From assembly GCF_905171775.1 (NCBI RefSeq), contig NC_053497.1:101549157-101613156 (forward strand): a DNA stretch of 64,000 nucleotides, written 5' to 3'. Origin of the DNA: Rana temporaria (lineage: Eukaryota; Chordata; Amphibia; Anura; Ranidae). Both the position numbers and the translations under genes were made by a program. The notes below the pieces were generated by a model, which ran no database searches, had not been told where the DNA came from, and saw only the letters and a list, made by a program, of their open reading frames with translations. Below are positions 1 to 11,437 of this stretch, piece by piece (the first letter of the stretch is position 1; every line of letters starts with the position of its first letter).

Positions 1-1232
1 AGTAAAAAAAAAAAATAGTTGACAGATAAACTGAGCTTGGCACACAAAAAATAGGATGAACCATAATACTGAGAATGCAGGGAATATTTTAGCTAAGAAC
101 AATCCAAGGAGGGTAGACTTTAATGAGCAACTTTCAGATAAAACATTTTTTTCAAGGACTGGAACAATATTTTGTGTATCTTCTTATCTCTGCCCAGTTG
201 AAGGAGTTTTATCTCTGAATACTACCCTAGTTCATTGCAGTAAGGTTATACCTCGAATGCAGCAGAAGGGGTGAGACAAGGCTATGCTTTATGTTGAAAT
301 TGTAGAGTAAAAGAAAAAGTTTTGCTACATAAAGCACAACCGACAAATTATAAGACATTACTGCATCGGATTAAATCACAAAGCAATTACATTTTTTTTC
401 ATCAGTAGGAAAAACAACATACAAAAATACTCCTTGTCCTTTTTTTAATTCTTTTATTGCCTAAGTAGAGAACATTTACAAATGTGTTTCTAACTAAATT
501 GCAATATTTTTGATAAAATAAAAATGTATATTTATCTTATTCTGTATTGGTTGGCTACTGGTGAGAATTTTAACATCCTGGCCTATTTATATAAAAGATA
601 GAAAACATTTTGCCACAAAAGTAGACAGCTTGTCCCTAGTGACCAGTCAGATTCCTCATTTTATTTTCCCAGAGAAAAACAAGATAAAACCTGATTGGTT
701 GCTATGGTATTTCTACTATCTTAGAAAATCATTTTAGTTTTTTTTTTGTCAATATTTGCATTATTACAGTTCAGCCAGCAGATGGCACTATCACAACTGC
801 CAACAGCTAAGAATGGAAGCCTTGAAACTATTGTATTTTATGAATGTGTGTGCTGAAGGATTTATCAGACTGCAATGGTATTTTTGTTAGACCTTTTGCT
901 TATGTTATCACAAAAAAACAAGGACTAATTGTATGTGGGGGGAAATTAATCTTTTGTCATCTGCTCAACCTAAACTAAATATATTTTTTCTGTTACTTGA
1001 AAGATTCTTTGCTCTTTGTAGAGGGCACAAATACAATTGAGTGTGTGACCGGGTTATTTACAGAGGTGGCTTTAACAAACATAACATTCACAGTTTATAC
1101 AGAGGAGTCAAACATTTGGTTGATGGTAGAATTAATATGTGAAATTATACCATAAACTGATTTATTGTATTGTATAAAACAAAACAAAAAAAGTATAAAA
1201 TCGAAATGCCAGACAAACTTATTTTTTTTAGC
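1..1232. other. Intron 3 sequence, no gene seen
   Basis: AT-rich DNA with short homopolymers. I see no exon-like open frame, RNA gene or terminal repeats. The final NEXMIF exon is not recognisable here. Confidence 0.6.
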
Positions 1233-1731
1233 TTAAAGTGGTTGCAAACCCTTACATATACCTAGTGTGAATTGACTGGCTTCAGGTGATACATAGAGAT
1301 TAAACCAATCCTCCTACATTAATTGTACATTTTTATCTGCTGTCTTCACTTCTCTACATCCATTCAATTTCCAAAATGTATACAGCATTTCTGTTTTTCA
1401 GAAAACAAGAGGCGGGGATCTTAAGTTACACTCTACAAGGCTCAGTGAGGGGAGCTCTGAGAGCTGATCGGAGGGAAGGAACATGCCCTACCTTCACACA
1501 GCACACAGGAATAGGGCTGAGGCTGTCAATCATAGGTTGTGTGCTGGAGATCCCTCCTCTGTTAACTTTTTTACCTCTTGATGTCAGGAAAACTTGTCAG
1601 AAGTGACTTTGTTGATAAGGAACGGATCAGCAGAAAGACACATAACTTAGAGCTTTGTAGAGAGATAAGTAAACACTACAGATATGTGTGCCCAGATGAG
1701 ATTTCAAGAATGGGGTTTACAACCACTTTAA
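1233..1731. mobile_element. T2/Kolobok-like MITE
   Basis: Inverted ends TTAAAGTGGTTGCAAACCC (left) and GGGTTTACAACCACTTTAA (right) with TTAA at each boundary. The middle contains a GGAGCTCTGAGAG segment that recurs in the sister copy at 43767-44207. Non-coding. Confidence 0.75.
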
Positions 1732-1761
1732 GAAAAAGCAGGGAATGTCTAGAACCCTTGT

Positions 1762-3085
1762 TACATTTTTACTGTTAGGAAAAAACTCTGCGCTAAACCC
1801 ACTCACAAGTGAAATAAATATTTTGATATATGACCCCTTAAATAGAGGAAAAATATGTAAAAAATATGAGTGAAAAAATTCATGTAAATTAAAAAGGGGG
1901 ATGCTGCTGCCTATTAAAAGCTCAAATACTGAAACTTCAAGGACATACATACAAAAAGAAATAAGCGCGCAACCCCAATCTTTAAAAATTGTGCAATCAC
2001 AACAGAGTGAATAACAATGTATCAAACCATAAATTAATAAAAAAGATGGGTGTGTTAAAAAATACCCTAGACCAGGTGAACAAAAATATTAAACCCAAAC
2101 GAATAAACAATATATATGGATAATTGAAACATCAAAGTCCTCAAAAAATATATATATATCAAAATCTTGACCAAAATCTTGACCACCAGATATTTCCAAG
2201 AAAAAGTTCATTAATCACTGCAGACTTTAACCCAACATCTTGAAGAAACTTGCATCCTTATATTCAATTGAAGAAATAAAAATACTGACTCTTACCAAAT
2301 CATTGGACCCCGGTTTTAAGGAGGTCAGATGAGCTTGTGCATCAGCCTGCCGGCCCCAGTGTACAATCACTTATCTTGGGGAGGGGTGCTTCTATCTTGC
2401 AAGAAGGAAGAGAAACGACCAGGGATAATGAACTCTGAACTTGTAGACTCAGTGGAAATGGAAGGAGAAAAAAGAGAAAAAAGGGAATCTCTTTTTTCTC
2501 CTTCCATTTCCACTGCGTCTACAAGTTCAGAGTCCATTATCCCGCATCTTCCAAGTTGAAAACTGAAATCTGACTGTTTCCTAAGGCCTGCAAAGACAGC
2601 TGAAGTCTTTTTTTTCTCTTCCTTCTTGCAAGATAGAAGCACCCCTCCCCAAGATAAGTAATTGTACACTGGGGCCGGCAGGCTGATGCACAAGCTCATC
2701 TGACCTCCTTAAAACCGGGGGCCCAACGATTTGGTAAGAGTCAGTATGTTTATTTCTTCAATTGAATATAAGGATGCAAGTTTCTTCAAGATGTTGGGTT
2801 AAAGTCTGCAGCGATTAATGAACTTTTTCTTGGAAATATCTGGTGGTCAAGATTTTGATATACCGTATATATATATTTTTGAGGACTTTGATGTTTCAAT
2901 TATCCATATATATTGTTTATTCGTTTGGGTTTAATATTTTTGTTCACCTGGTCTAGGGTATTTTTTAACACACCCGTTTTTTTATTAATTTATGGTTTGA
3001 TACATTGTTATTCACTCCGTTGTGATTGCACAATTTTTAAAGATTGGGGTTGCGCGCTTATTTCTTTTTGTACATTTTTACTGTT
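1762..3085. mobile_element. Foldback element, about 1.3 kb, with 15-bp direct repeat
   Basis: The element (1777-3070) is bracketed by exact copies of TACATTTTTACTGTT at 1762-1776 and 3071-3085, consistent with a target-site duplication. From 1951 to 3071 it is one long inverted repeat of about 0.5 kb per arm (left edge ACAAAAAGAAATAAGCGCGC, right edge its complement). The centre is a near-perfect palindrome at about 2420-2545. About 60-70 bp next to the centre (about 2546-2620) are present only on the right, so the left arm carries a deletion. 1777-1950 is outside the arms. Open frames on the two strands here are mirror images from the palindrome and not genes. Confidence 0.75.
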
Positions 3086-3203
3086 GTCTGTTCCCAATTG
3101 GGAACATTTTCTACAACTTTCTTTCCAACTGACACAACTAAAAAGGAATAGCCCCAGTCACTACAGACACAATATCAAAACACTGGCAGTTTCTATACCT
3201 TCT

Positions 3204-3540
3204 CCACTTTCACACTGGGGCGTTTTTCGAGCGTTATTCGAGCAAAGCCTCATCTGCAATCCCAATGTGCTGGTAAAGCACTGCTAAGACCCTAACGTTT
3301 TAGGGCGTTTTTGCAGTGCCTCAGTGTGAAAGGGTAAGGCGTTTTTACAGCGCTTTCAATTCATTTAAATGGAGAGGGGCGTTTTTGGAGCGTTGTTTTC
3401 AGAGCCCAAAGGCTGCTTCAAAGATGCTGCTTACAGAACTCAGTGTGAAAGGGTCCATTGAGATGCATGGAGAGTGTTTTATAAGCGTTTTAATACCGCT
3501 ATTTTTAACGCTGTAATAATGCTTCAGTGTGAAAGGGGTC
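3204..3540. mobile_element. MITE with 'TTTCACACTGGGGCG' ends
   Basis: Left end CTTTCACACTGGGGCGTTTT and right end CTTCAGTGTGAAAGGGG are inverted copies. The interior repeats GCGTTTTT-type words in both orientations. Non-coding. Confidence 0.65.
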
Positions 3541-4616
3541 TTAAGCTGACAGGGATCTACAGTATATATGGCTCTATCTATTTACTTCTCATGAACTGAC
3601 TGCTGGAAAATGTCAGGTTGATTGGCTGCAGCACTGATCTGTGTATTCTAATATGGGGGAGGAAGTGGAGACTTCCCTCGGTCATAATACAATTATAGAG
3701 CGGGGAGGATTCCTGCATTCATATCAAATACATGGATGTGGGAATCAGTTCAATTATTTCAGCTGTCTGGCAAAATGTATGGCCAGCTTTACATACGTGC
3801 TTTCATTGCTGCCTATGGTCTGTGGAGAGATTTAACCTTTCTTCTCATTCCTTTAATACAACAGGATATGAAGGAAAACCTTCCTAAAAGAAACACAATC
3901 AATGAAAAATATGGAAAAAAAACCTCTTTAGTGTAAACATACACCAATAATTACATATCCAATCTTTCAGTAGTAATTTGGCTGATTTCATGTCATTGCC
4001 AGTACAAAGGTAGGCAGGAGCTTTGAATACTCTCTGCACCAACAGGCAAATCATTGTTCACAGTCCCAAAGATAACTGTATAGCATGACATTAAAAATTA
4101 CCACTATTAGTACCAGTGAAAACACTCTCCCAGTACATAGTGAACAAAGTTACTTATCTGGAGCATGAGGTCAGCCGAGACCATGCTGGAAATCTTCCAT
4201 GTCCCATGTTTCTCTTCCCTTCTATGAGCTCACATTCAAGCAGAAAACATGTAAATTACATGTGTGGGCAGTGGTTGCATTTGGCATTTTTTTTTTTAGC
4301 AATTTCAGTAAGGATGAGCAGAACTTACATTATCATACAATCTGTGGTGGGCCTAAAGTTGGCAACAGACCCTAGGGAAAGATCTTTTATGACTGGGTAA
4401 CTGCTGTCCAACCTTCCAGTAGGGTATTATTTAGCTAATGCCAGCATGAATGTTTTTGATAACATCAGCCAGTAAGATCCAAAACATAAGCTTTAATACA
4501 TATAATATGTTTGGAATGTTATTGTATGCTTTATTAGTATTACTTAGTGCTGCACAAATTTGAATATATATTTATCAACAGTAAGATTGCCTTTTGTCCA
4601 CACTAATTAAATATAA
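3541..4616. other. Intron 3 sequence, no gene seen
   Basis: No terminal repeats or exon-like frame recognised. Composition matches ordinary AT-rich intron. Confidence 0.5.
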
Positions 4617-4863
4617 AGTAGATATTTGCCAGCACACCATGGATCGACAAAAAGTAGCATCCAAACAGGTAGTTTATTGCATAATCACAACATAAGAAGA
4701 GTGCAACGTTTCGGAGTCATGCAGGACCCCTTTGTCATGACTGATAAAGGGGTCCTGCGTGACTGCGAAATGTTGCACTCTTCTTATGTTGTAATCATGC
4801 AATAAACTACCTGTTTGGATGCTATTTTGTGTCAATCCATTGTGTGCTGGCAAATATCTACTT
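4617..4863. repeat. Near-perfect 247-bp palindrome
   Basis: The left arm begins AAGTAGATATTTGCCAGCAC and the right arm ends GTGCTGGCAAATATCTACTT. The centre is GGACCCCTTTGTCA-TGAC-TGATAAAGGGGTCC. Each arm carries a 'GTGCAACGTTTCG / CGAAATGTTGCAC' word resembling the 3' core (GAAA then a short stem) of hammerhead-like repeats. It reads as two inverted copies of one retroelement end. Confidence 0.75.
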
Positions 4864-5401
4864 CAAGACTTGAACCAGTATCCAGCTGGTTGTTGCTGCA
4901 GCACCCAAACTTTGAGAGATTATCCAGGAAAGTGCGCAATGGGAATATGAAGTATTACTAATTAAATATAAGTCTCTCACAAGCGATTGACCAGCGTACA
5001 GCTTCCTGTAGAATGGGTATAGGCAACTGTACTCCGCTGTGACTAGCTATTTGTTGAAAGTGGTGTATGCACACAGACATAATATGCCAAATGCATACTA
5101 CCGAGAAATGATGTCTGCGTGCATGTGCCACTTACGCAAGAAGCGGTGCATACCTGCGTACAGCCCCCTTCACCCATTCATGTCTTCAGACGGCTACATG
5201 CAACACCAGGACATCCCAGGCACCAAAATATGCCAGCGTGTTTACGCTACACTGGTGAATGCGCCCATGTGCATGAAGCATTTTTAGAATTTCTAACTAA
5301 TTTCTCACAATGTAATGTTTTCCAAAAATTTAAAGAAGAGGGATCTGATGAGCTGCTCATTATGTTTGTTTCCTAATCCCCTTTATTACCTTGTAATACC
5401 T

Positions 5402-5485
5402 CGGGCTTTCACACTGGGGAAACAGCATCTGCTGTTTAGGGTCGGTTTGCAGAGCCTACAAACCGCCCCAGTGTGAAAGGGGCCT
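5402..5485. mobile_element. Very short TIR element (84 bp)
   Basis: GGGCTTTCACACTGGGG and its inverted copy CCCCAGTGTGAAAGGGGCC bracket about 46 bp. It is probably an internally deleted relative of the element at 3204-3540, which has the same kind of ends. Confidence 0.6.
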
Positions 5486-5689
5486 AACAAATAATATATC
5501 AGCAGGAGTTTACATTTGTTGTATTCTGATTCTACTAACAGAGTAACGTCCTCTTCCTTATCTTAGGCAGCCTTTTGTAAGACCAATGTAATACAACTTC
5601 AGCGCTCACTCAATTCCACATCAAATGGTGTACATGTGGTACTTAAAAGAGATACTGCCCTCCATGAGTAGGGAAACTCCAATGGAAAC

Positions 5690-6170
5690 TGCAAAAAGGA
5701 CAAAGAAGGGCATAAACGCCTAGTGCATCACCACCACCAATTTGAATAAATGTAAAAGCCAGAAACATACTCGCAAACATGAGAAGGTACAAGCATATTT
5801 AAGCACCACTCCAGCTTAGGGCAATGCCAAAATACTTTGGTTGGAAGGTCTTTACTCAGAGCTTAGGCATTTCCCTAAGCTGGAGTTGTGTTCAGATATG
5901 CTTGTACCTTCTCGTGTTTGTGAGTATGTTTTTGTTTTTTAACAAGTAGAATGTTTTTGGCTTTTAAATTGGAAAAAAAATGGTGGTGATAATGATGGCC
6001 GGTGATGTCGAACCTTGGCACCCCAGATGTTTGGAACTACATTTTCCATGATGCTCAACTCCACTGCAGAGTGCATGAGCATCATGGAAAATGTAGTTCC
6101 AAAACATCTAGGGTGCCAAGGTTCGCCATCACTGCACTAGGTGTTTGCACCCTCCTTTGTCCTTTTTGCA
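5690..6170. repeat. Long palindrome interrupted by a second palindromic MITE
   Basis: The outer arms start TGCAAAAAGGACAAAGAAGG and end with CCTTTGTCCTTTTTGCA. They pair through GAGAAGGTACAAGCATAT (left) and ATATGCTTGTACCTTCTC (right), with the centre near 5855-5870. The right arm is broken at about 6000-6134 by the inner element, which the left arm lacks. The inner element therefore arrived later. Confidence 0.75.
6000..6134. mobile_element. Palindromic hAT-like MITE nested in the palindrome's right arm
   Basis: Ends GGTGATGTCGAACCTTGGCA and TGCCAAGGTTCGCCATCACT are inverted copies, and almost the whole element folds back (TGGAACTACATTTTCCATGA and its complement). No clear target duplication was found because the host palindrome is degenerate. 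Confidence 0.65.
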
Positions 6171-7756
6171 ATCTTTTGAAGGAGTCAACAGTAATCTGTT
6201 GTCTTCTGTAGTAAGAACAGAAGCGAACCCTCACCACCTCCTGCGCTATATAGGGGAATTTAGTTCAAAAAGTACCAGAGACATTGTTACCGTGCAAACC
6301 AAAATTATTAAAGAATTTAATTCTGGGATAGACAAAAAGGAATGTAATTTTCAACCAGAATCACATTCATGGTTAGAATTTTGTTCAATTAGATAAGAAA
6401 TAAACATAAAATTTCCACTCTTCTTCAATTTTCCTTATCAGCACAGATAAAAATTATGATTTAATCGCACTAACCATTGGAAAATCTAATGAACATTTGG
6501 AAAACAGACATTTTCTAATGAAATTCTACTAGCGTATGGCTAAATATAAAGTTGGATATGAACAATTATTTAAGGTGCTTATTGACCCATTCTATTTTCT
6601 AGCATGATGAGAATTCATACTGAGAGCGTTACTTCACCCAAAAGAGGGAGGTTCCACTCTTCCTCCTCTGCCACATTTGAAATATTTTTTTTTGGGGGGC
6701 AAACCAGGTATCCACTTCTGGTTGGATCACTGCAGCAGATCCACCGGAAATTATCCTGCCTGCAACCTTCTGAGACATTCCACAGGTCCCAGAAGGCTGT
6801 GAGACCATTCACAAAGTGAAGTGGGAAGTTGGCTGTGAAGATGCATGGTGTTACAGACGGCTGCCCACAGTTAACATGTCGGCGCCAGGGGACTTAAAGA
6901 CTGGTGAAAAACTGGCTCGGGTGAGGACAGCTCTGGATCTGCAGAACTGACTGAAGCTCCTCTTTAACTTGCAGCAAAATCTGACCAGGTATGATATTTT
7001 GTAAGTGATTTGAGGTACCATACAAATTTAACTGTAGTCACATTTTATATTTTTATTGAATAATCCCCTTGTCTCATATTCACATGTATGATATTGTCCA
7101 GTGAACATTCAATACTTCATTTATTTCTGAACTAAACAAAGTAGCATAGCGAGGACTCAGTGTCTCTAAAGCTGTCTCTAAAGCTGTTGATGTCCTGAGG
7201 TTATCTGTTGTGGTTGCTTTGCTCCCATACAGTACCCTATTGTTGCCCAAACCTATTGGCTTGCATTCTTTGTGTATTGCATTTAAGTGAGAGAGTATCA
7301 CTGCAGAAAAGATCACAAATCTATATTGAAGTTAACTTGTTAGGCTTATTTTATGCATGTATATGTCTGTATTTTTCAAGTTTACTGTACAAATAACACA
7401 TGTAAACAATAGATGTACACAGTAGGTCTACATAGAAGAACACGTACGCATTGCACAAATGCCCCGATATGTATATTGCATTGAAAATACAAAGTCTGTA
7501 TCACAGGTTTAAGCGATGTATGGTGCTGTCCCCCAATTTATAAGAAGAGGACCATATTTAGTGTTCCTAGGAATTATAGCAATAATCATGCTGTATATTA
7601 TAACTCTGACAGTTGTCATTGTCAGAGCCACAAAGAAACATTATGGGCAAACCAATATGCTGTTTATACAATTCTGAGTAATAAATGAGACAGTTTTATA
7701 GAGTGTACAGTATGTGACATCAAACCTTTACAATAATACTTCTATGGTAGAATGCC
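6171..7756. other. Intron 3 sequence, no gene seen
   Basis: No exon supported. A minus-strand frame near 6615-6812 contains FWDLW and EEEEW but does not match the known NEXMIF C terminus. Confidence 0.5.
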
Positions 7757-8170
7757 TTAAAGTGATACTAAAGGATATATATATTTTTTGCTTTCAAATA
7801 AAAAAGATGTTATACTGCTCTACTCTGTGCACTGATCTTGCATTGAGCGGTCCCATACCTCCTTGTCTGGAGTTCCCTGCTAGTACTGCCTGCGCCTTCT
7901 TCCCCCAGGTTTCTCTTCAGGACGCCATGTGCTAAGGGGGTACCTGTGCCATTAAGCCACGCTCCCTGCTCCCTTATCACAGTTGTGTCCCCTGTGAGAC
8001 CAGGAAGTGAAGGAGCGGTGCTAAAGCCAGGATTGTGATGGAGCAGTGAGAGGAGTCAGGTGAGTGTTTAGGGTGTGGGGGTGGGGGGCTAGGACAGTTA
8101 GTGGCGCGTCTTTTATTTTTGAATACAATGTATCAAATAAAAAAATGTTGTGACTTTAGAACCACTTTAA
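7757..8170. mobile_element. T2/Kolobok-like MITE
   Basis: TTAAAGTGATACTAAAGG at the left, GACTTTAGAACCACTTTAA at the right, TTAA at both boundaries. Non-coding interior including an AGGAAGTGAAGGAGCGG segment. Confidence 0.65.
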
Positions 8171-9017
8171 TTAACAAAGATTTAACCAGTCTGCTGTTCT
8201 TGTTCATTGTCAGACATGGAGCTTCATATATTGCCTATGTTATTAAGCTGCTAATAACAAATTTTGATGAAATGTGTGTTTGAAATAATCAATTTAGCCC
8301 AATGGTCTGCCCATTTCTCAAATCATGTTATCTAAAAATGCATTCTTATGGTGAAGCTTTTAAGGAATGCTTACAGAATTCACAAATCATATACATTCTG
8401 GAAATCTTTTCTTATGAACTCAAACGGATAAAACAAAAAAGGAAATACAAAGAAATATATATAGCTGGCATGCAGTCCAGTGGATGACTCCTCCAACTTT
8501 GATTAAGTCAACAGTAAAATATCAAGTAAACCTATTATTAAGAGATATATCACCATTCCTGTTACAAAGCATACAAATAAGCCTAGAAGATAAAAAAAAA
8601 AACGATCAATTACCATCACAACTGTGTGCAAGTAAATTCCAGAAGGCTAAAAAACTAGGACCAATTATGATTAAATTCACTAAGGCTGTCATTATTTGCC
8701 ATAAAACTAAGCAAGGCCCAACTATTGTCTCCATATAGAACAGGTTTTAAGACTTGTCAACCACATGGATTTAGGCACACACATATACCTTGAGCCCTAA
8801 CTTTTTCTTGAGATGTACATGGTTATTCCTCACATACACTAGGTGGAGTCCCCACCCGTCATATGTATTGCAGTTGTTATTACATCTACCTTACAGCATT
8901 GGGGTCCTTGTTTTAAAACCTGACCAGGACCTACCCTTGCATGTTCTTTGTGTGCTTGTTTTTGTATCCTCCTGGTACTTTTGGTTTCCTTCCGCACTCC
9001 AATAACATGCTGGTAGG
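8171..9017. other. Intron 3 sequence, no gene seen
   Basis: AT-rich; nothing recognised. Confidence 0.5.
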
Positions 9018-9399
9018 TTAAAGCGGAGCTCCTCCCAAAAAGAGAAGCTCTGCTTGTTTGCTCCCTCCCCCCCTCTGATGCCACAGTTGGCATCTTTCTG
9101 GGGAGATGGGGATCTGTTACTTGTTTTTGACAGGTACCTGTCCCCACTTCCAGGAGATCTCGTTGTAGGAAGTCCGGCCCCCCGCCTCCGCCAGTTAAAA
9201 AGCGCAACACGCTTCGTGCCAGCTGAAAGGCTTCACTGCCAGTTTCCTTTACCAAAAATTATGGCGGCAGCACCCGAAAGCGAATTGGAAAATCAGTTGG
9301 GGTGCTGGCATTGCGGGACAGGTACGTTTCCTAATATTAAAGGTCAGCAGCTGCAGTACTTTTATTTTTTTTGAGGGGGGGGCTGGATCTCCTCTTTAA
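9018..9399. mobile_element. T2/Kolobok-like MITE
   Basis: TTAAAGCGGAGCTCCTCCC at the left and GCTGGATCTCCTCTTTAA at the right, flanked by TTAA. Short frames on both strands cover it but are mirror shadows with no family match. Confidence 0.6.
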
Positions 9400-10761
9400 T
9401 TGACTCCAGAATAATTGGCCCTGGCATATATATGCATGGAAATGTAGATTGTAAGCTAATTGAAGGAAGAAACTGATGTGAATAAGTACTGTAAAGCACT
9501 GTGTAAACTGATGGCACTATATAAATACCTGTAAAATAACTAAATTAAGGACAAGATTGCATGAAGATTAGTCATTGTTAAAAGAAACTTATACAACATA
9601 TCAGCAAGGCTGTAACCAATTCTGGAAGAGACTCCTAAGGTGATTCTTCTTGTTATCAAGGGACTGAAAGCTGAGGAGTAATGGAAACTGGAAAATAATT
9701 TGTAAGAACAGTAAGGAGTATTCTTGCAATAAGGACAGTTGGAAAACCTATCGCCTGTTTAGATTTTCATGCCTATATTTTATAGTGAATTTGGCATAGC
9801 TTTTTGTATTCTCTATAGGCAATACATAAACTTGCTAAGCATCCTGATTTTCCTGTGGCTTGAGAAGAAAAAGTATAGTCAAAAGGATCTGGGCATAGTA
9901 ATTATTATGTCCACAGTCTGAAACAAAACTGTCAATACCATGGAACATATTTTCTGTGACACAGCCGGCTTCTGCAGGTAGCTTTAGTAACATGACATAT
10001 ACCGGTAATTAGCAGAGGATAACAGATGAAATCTGCAAATGTTATTAGCAGTTTTTATCACTATTTTGTATTGTATGGCCCTCTAACAATAGAATTCAAG
10101 TTTGCATATAGGAACATTTATCAAATTAGAAAGCAAGTTCACAGTCAGATTGTATATACAAAAGCAGTATAACATATAGACCTTTTCAGTGTTAACATCA
10201 AGTCTGCATATACATAATATGATGTGCAATATACATCCTTCATATTAAATCGCAGATCAATCAAAAACCTGTCAATCAGCAAGTGATAATGAAAAAAAGA
10301 CATTTGTTACTGGTTACATTTGACATATGCAGGGTTTTATGGCTTTTGAACTAGGTCCTTTCCATGCAGTAATAAAGACTATTGTAATGGGCCAGTTTTT
10401 AATATGCAGATCATCTTATAGTAAGGCAAACAATTATTTGGGAAAAAACATAAAACAAGATTAAAGCTGTACAGCAAGTCCCATAAGTTGACCAAAACCA
10501 ACTTAACTTTAGCCATACTCTCCCCCACCTTAATATGATGCCTGTTTCTTCAGGAAACAGGAATGAAAGACACATACACAGCTTACAGCCTCACAATATT
10601 CACACACAATAGCCTAAATGGCCAATTGCCAGTATATCGTCCATATCAGTATGGTGTTTCAGAATGTCAACATTTGCTTGGGCTTTTGGAAGGCTGTGGC
10701 AGTAGAATGAGGTGGTGGGAGAGTGTGATGGAGATAAATTGGTACACTACTATACAGCCTT
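9400..10761. other. Intron 3 sequence, no gene seen
   Basis: AT-rich; nothing recognised. Confidence 0.5.
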
Positions 10762-11135
10762 AGGCTGGGTTCACACTACGGTTTTCCTGTCCGTCAGCCG
10801 CATACGATTTATATGAAAAACCGTATGCGGCTGAAACGGACGGGAACGTATGGAAACGCACATATGTGCGTTTTCCATTGACGTTAATGTTAAAGGAAAA
10901 CGTATGCGTTTGCCATACTGTTTTAAAAACGGCCGCAAAACCGTGGTTGAACACGGTTTTGCGTACGTTTAAAAAACGTTTTGCCAGCAAATCGTACGCA
11001 CCCGGATGCATCTGAGTGCATTACGATTTGCAATGCATTGTCTATCTATACGTTTTCCCATCCGGGCCCGTACGTTTTCAATACTGAAATCGTATGCGGC
11101 TGACAGGCGGGAAAACCGTAGTGTGAACCCAGCCT
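10762..11135. mobile_element. CpG-rich MITE with 'AGGCTGGGTTCACACTACGG' ends
   Basis: Left AGGCTGGGTTCACACTACGG and right CCGTAGTGTGAACCCAGCCT are exact inverted copies over 20 bp and continue into GTTTTCC/GGAAAAC. The interior repeats CGTATGCGGCTGA in inverted orientation. It is CpG-rich against a CpG-poor background. Confidence 0.75.
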
Positions 11136-11437
11136 GAGTCTTACTTTCTAGGTTTTCCCCCTTAATACAGATTCACATTATATATGCCTTACTCAGCACT
11201 ATTGGGCAGATCCATTCTTGTAAGCTCACCACACACATTAAAATTTTATAGTACAATTTCCCTTAGATCTGCCAAAAACCATGTAGTGCAAGGGCCTGCT
11301 TAACTGGATACCGATAGATTGGATAGATTAGCCAGGTCCTCATATTACATAGCTTTGGTAAATCTAAAGTTGATTGCAGAACAATTGGATGGCCAGACTT
11401 AATGTATATAATTTGTATATCAAAGAGCACATACATA
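11136..11437. repeat. Fragment of a dispersed repeat
   Basis: Contains CCATGTAGTGCAAGGGCCTG at about 11280-11300, which recurs at about 50905-50925 inside another MITE cluster. Full boundaries not seen. Confidence 0.4.

Noticed and set aside
2329..2699. Two frames on opposite strands with the same protein start (MSLCISLPAPVYN...)
   Set aside because: They are the two arms of the foldback palindrome read in opposite directions.
4785..4800. D-Y-N codons on the minus strand, considered as the start of the final exon
   Set aside because: The following codons do not match the conserved tail and the sequence lies in a palindromic repeat.
6615..6812. Minus-strand frame with FWDLW and EEEEW words, considered as the missing final NEXMIF exon
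   Set aside because: The mammalian tail has FWVLP followed by an acidic run and ends soon after. Here the order is reversed and no acceptor joins the phase-2 end of exon 3.
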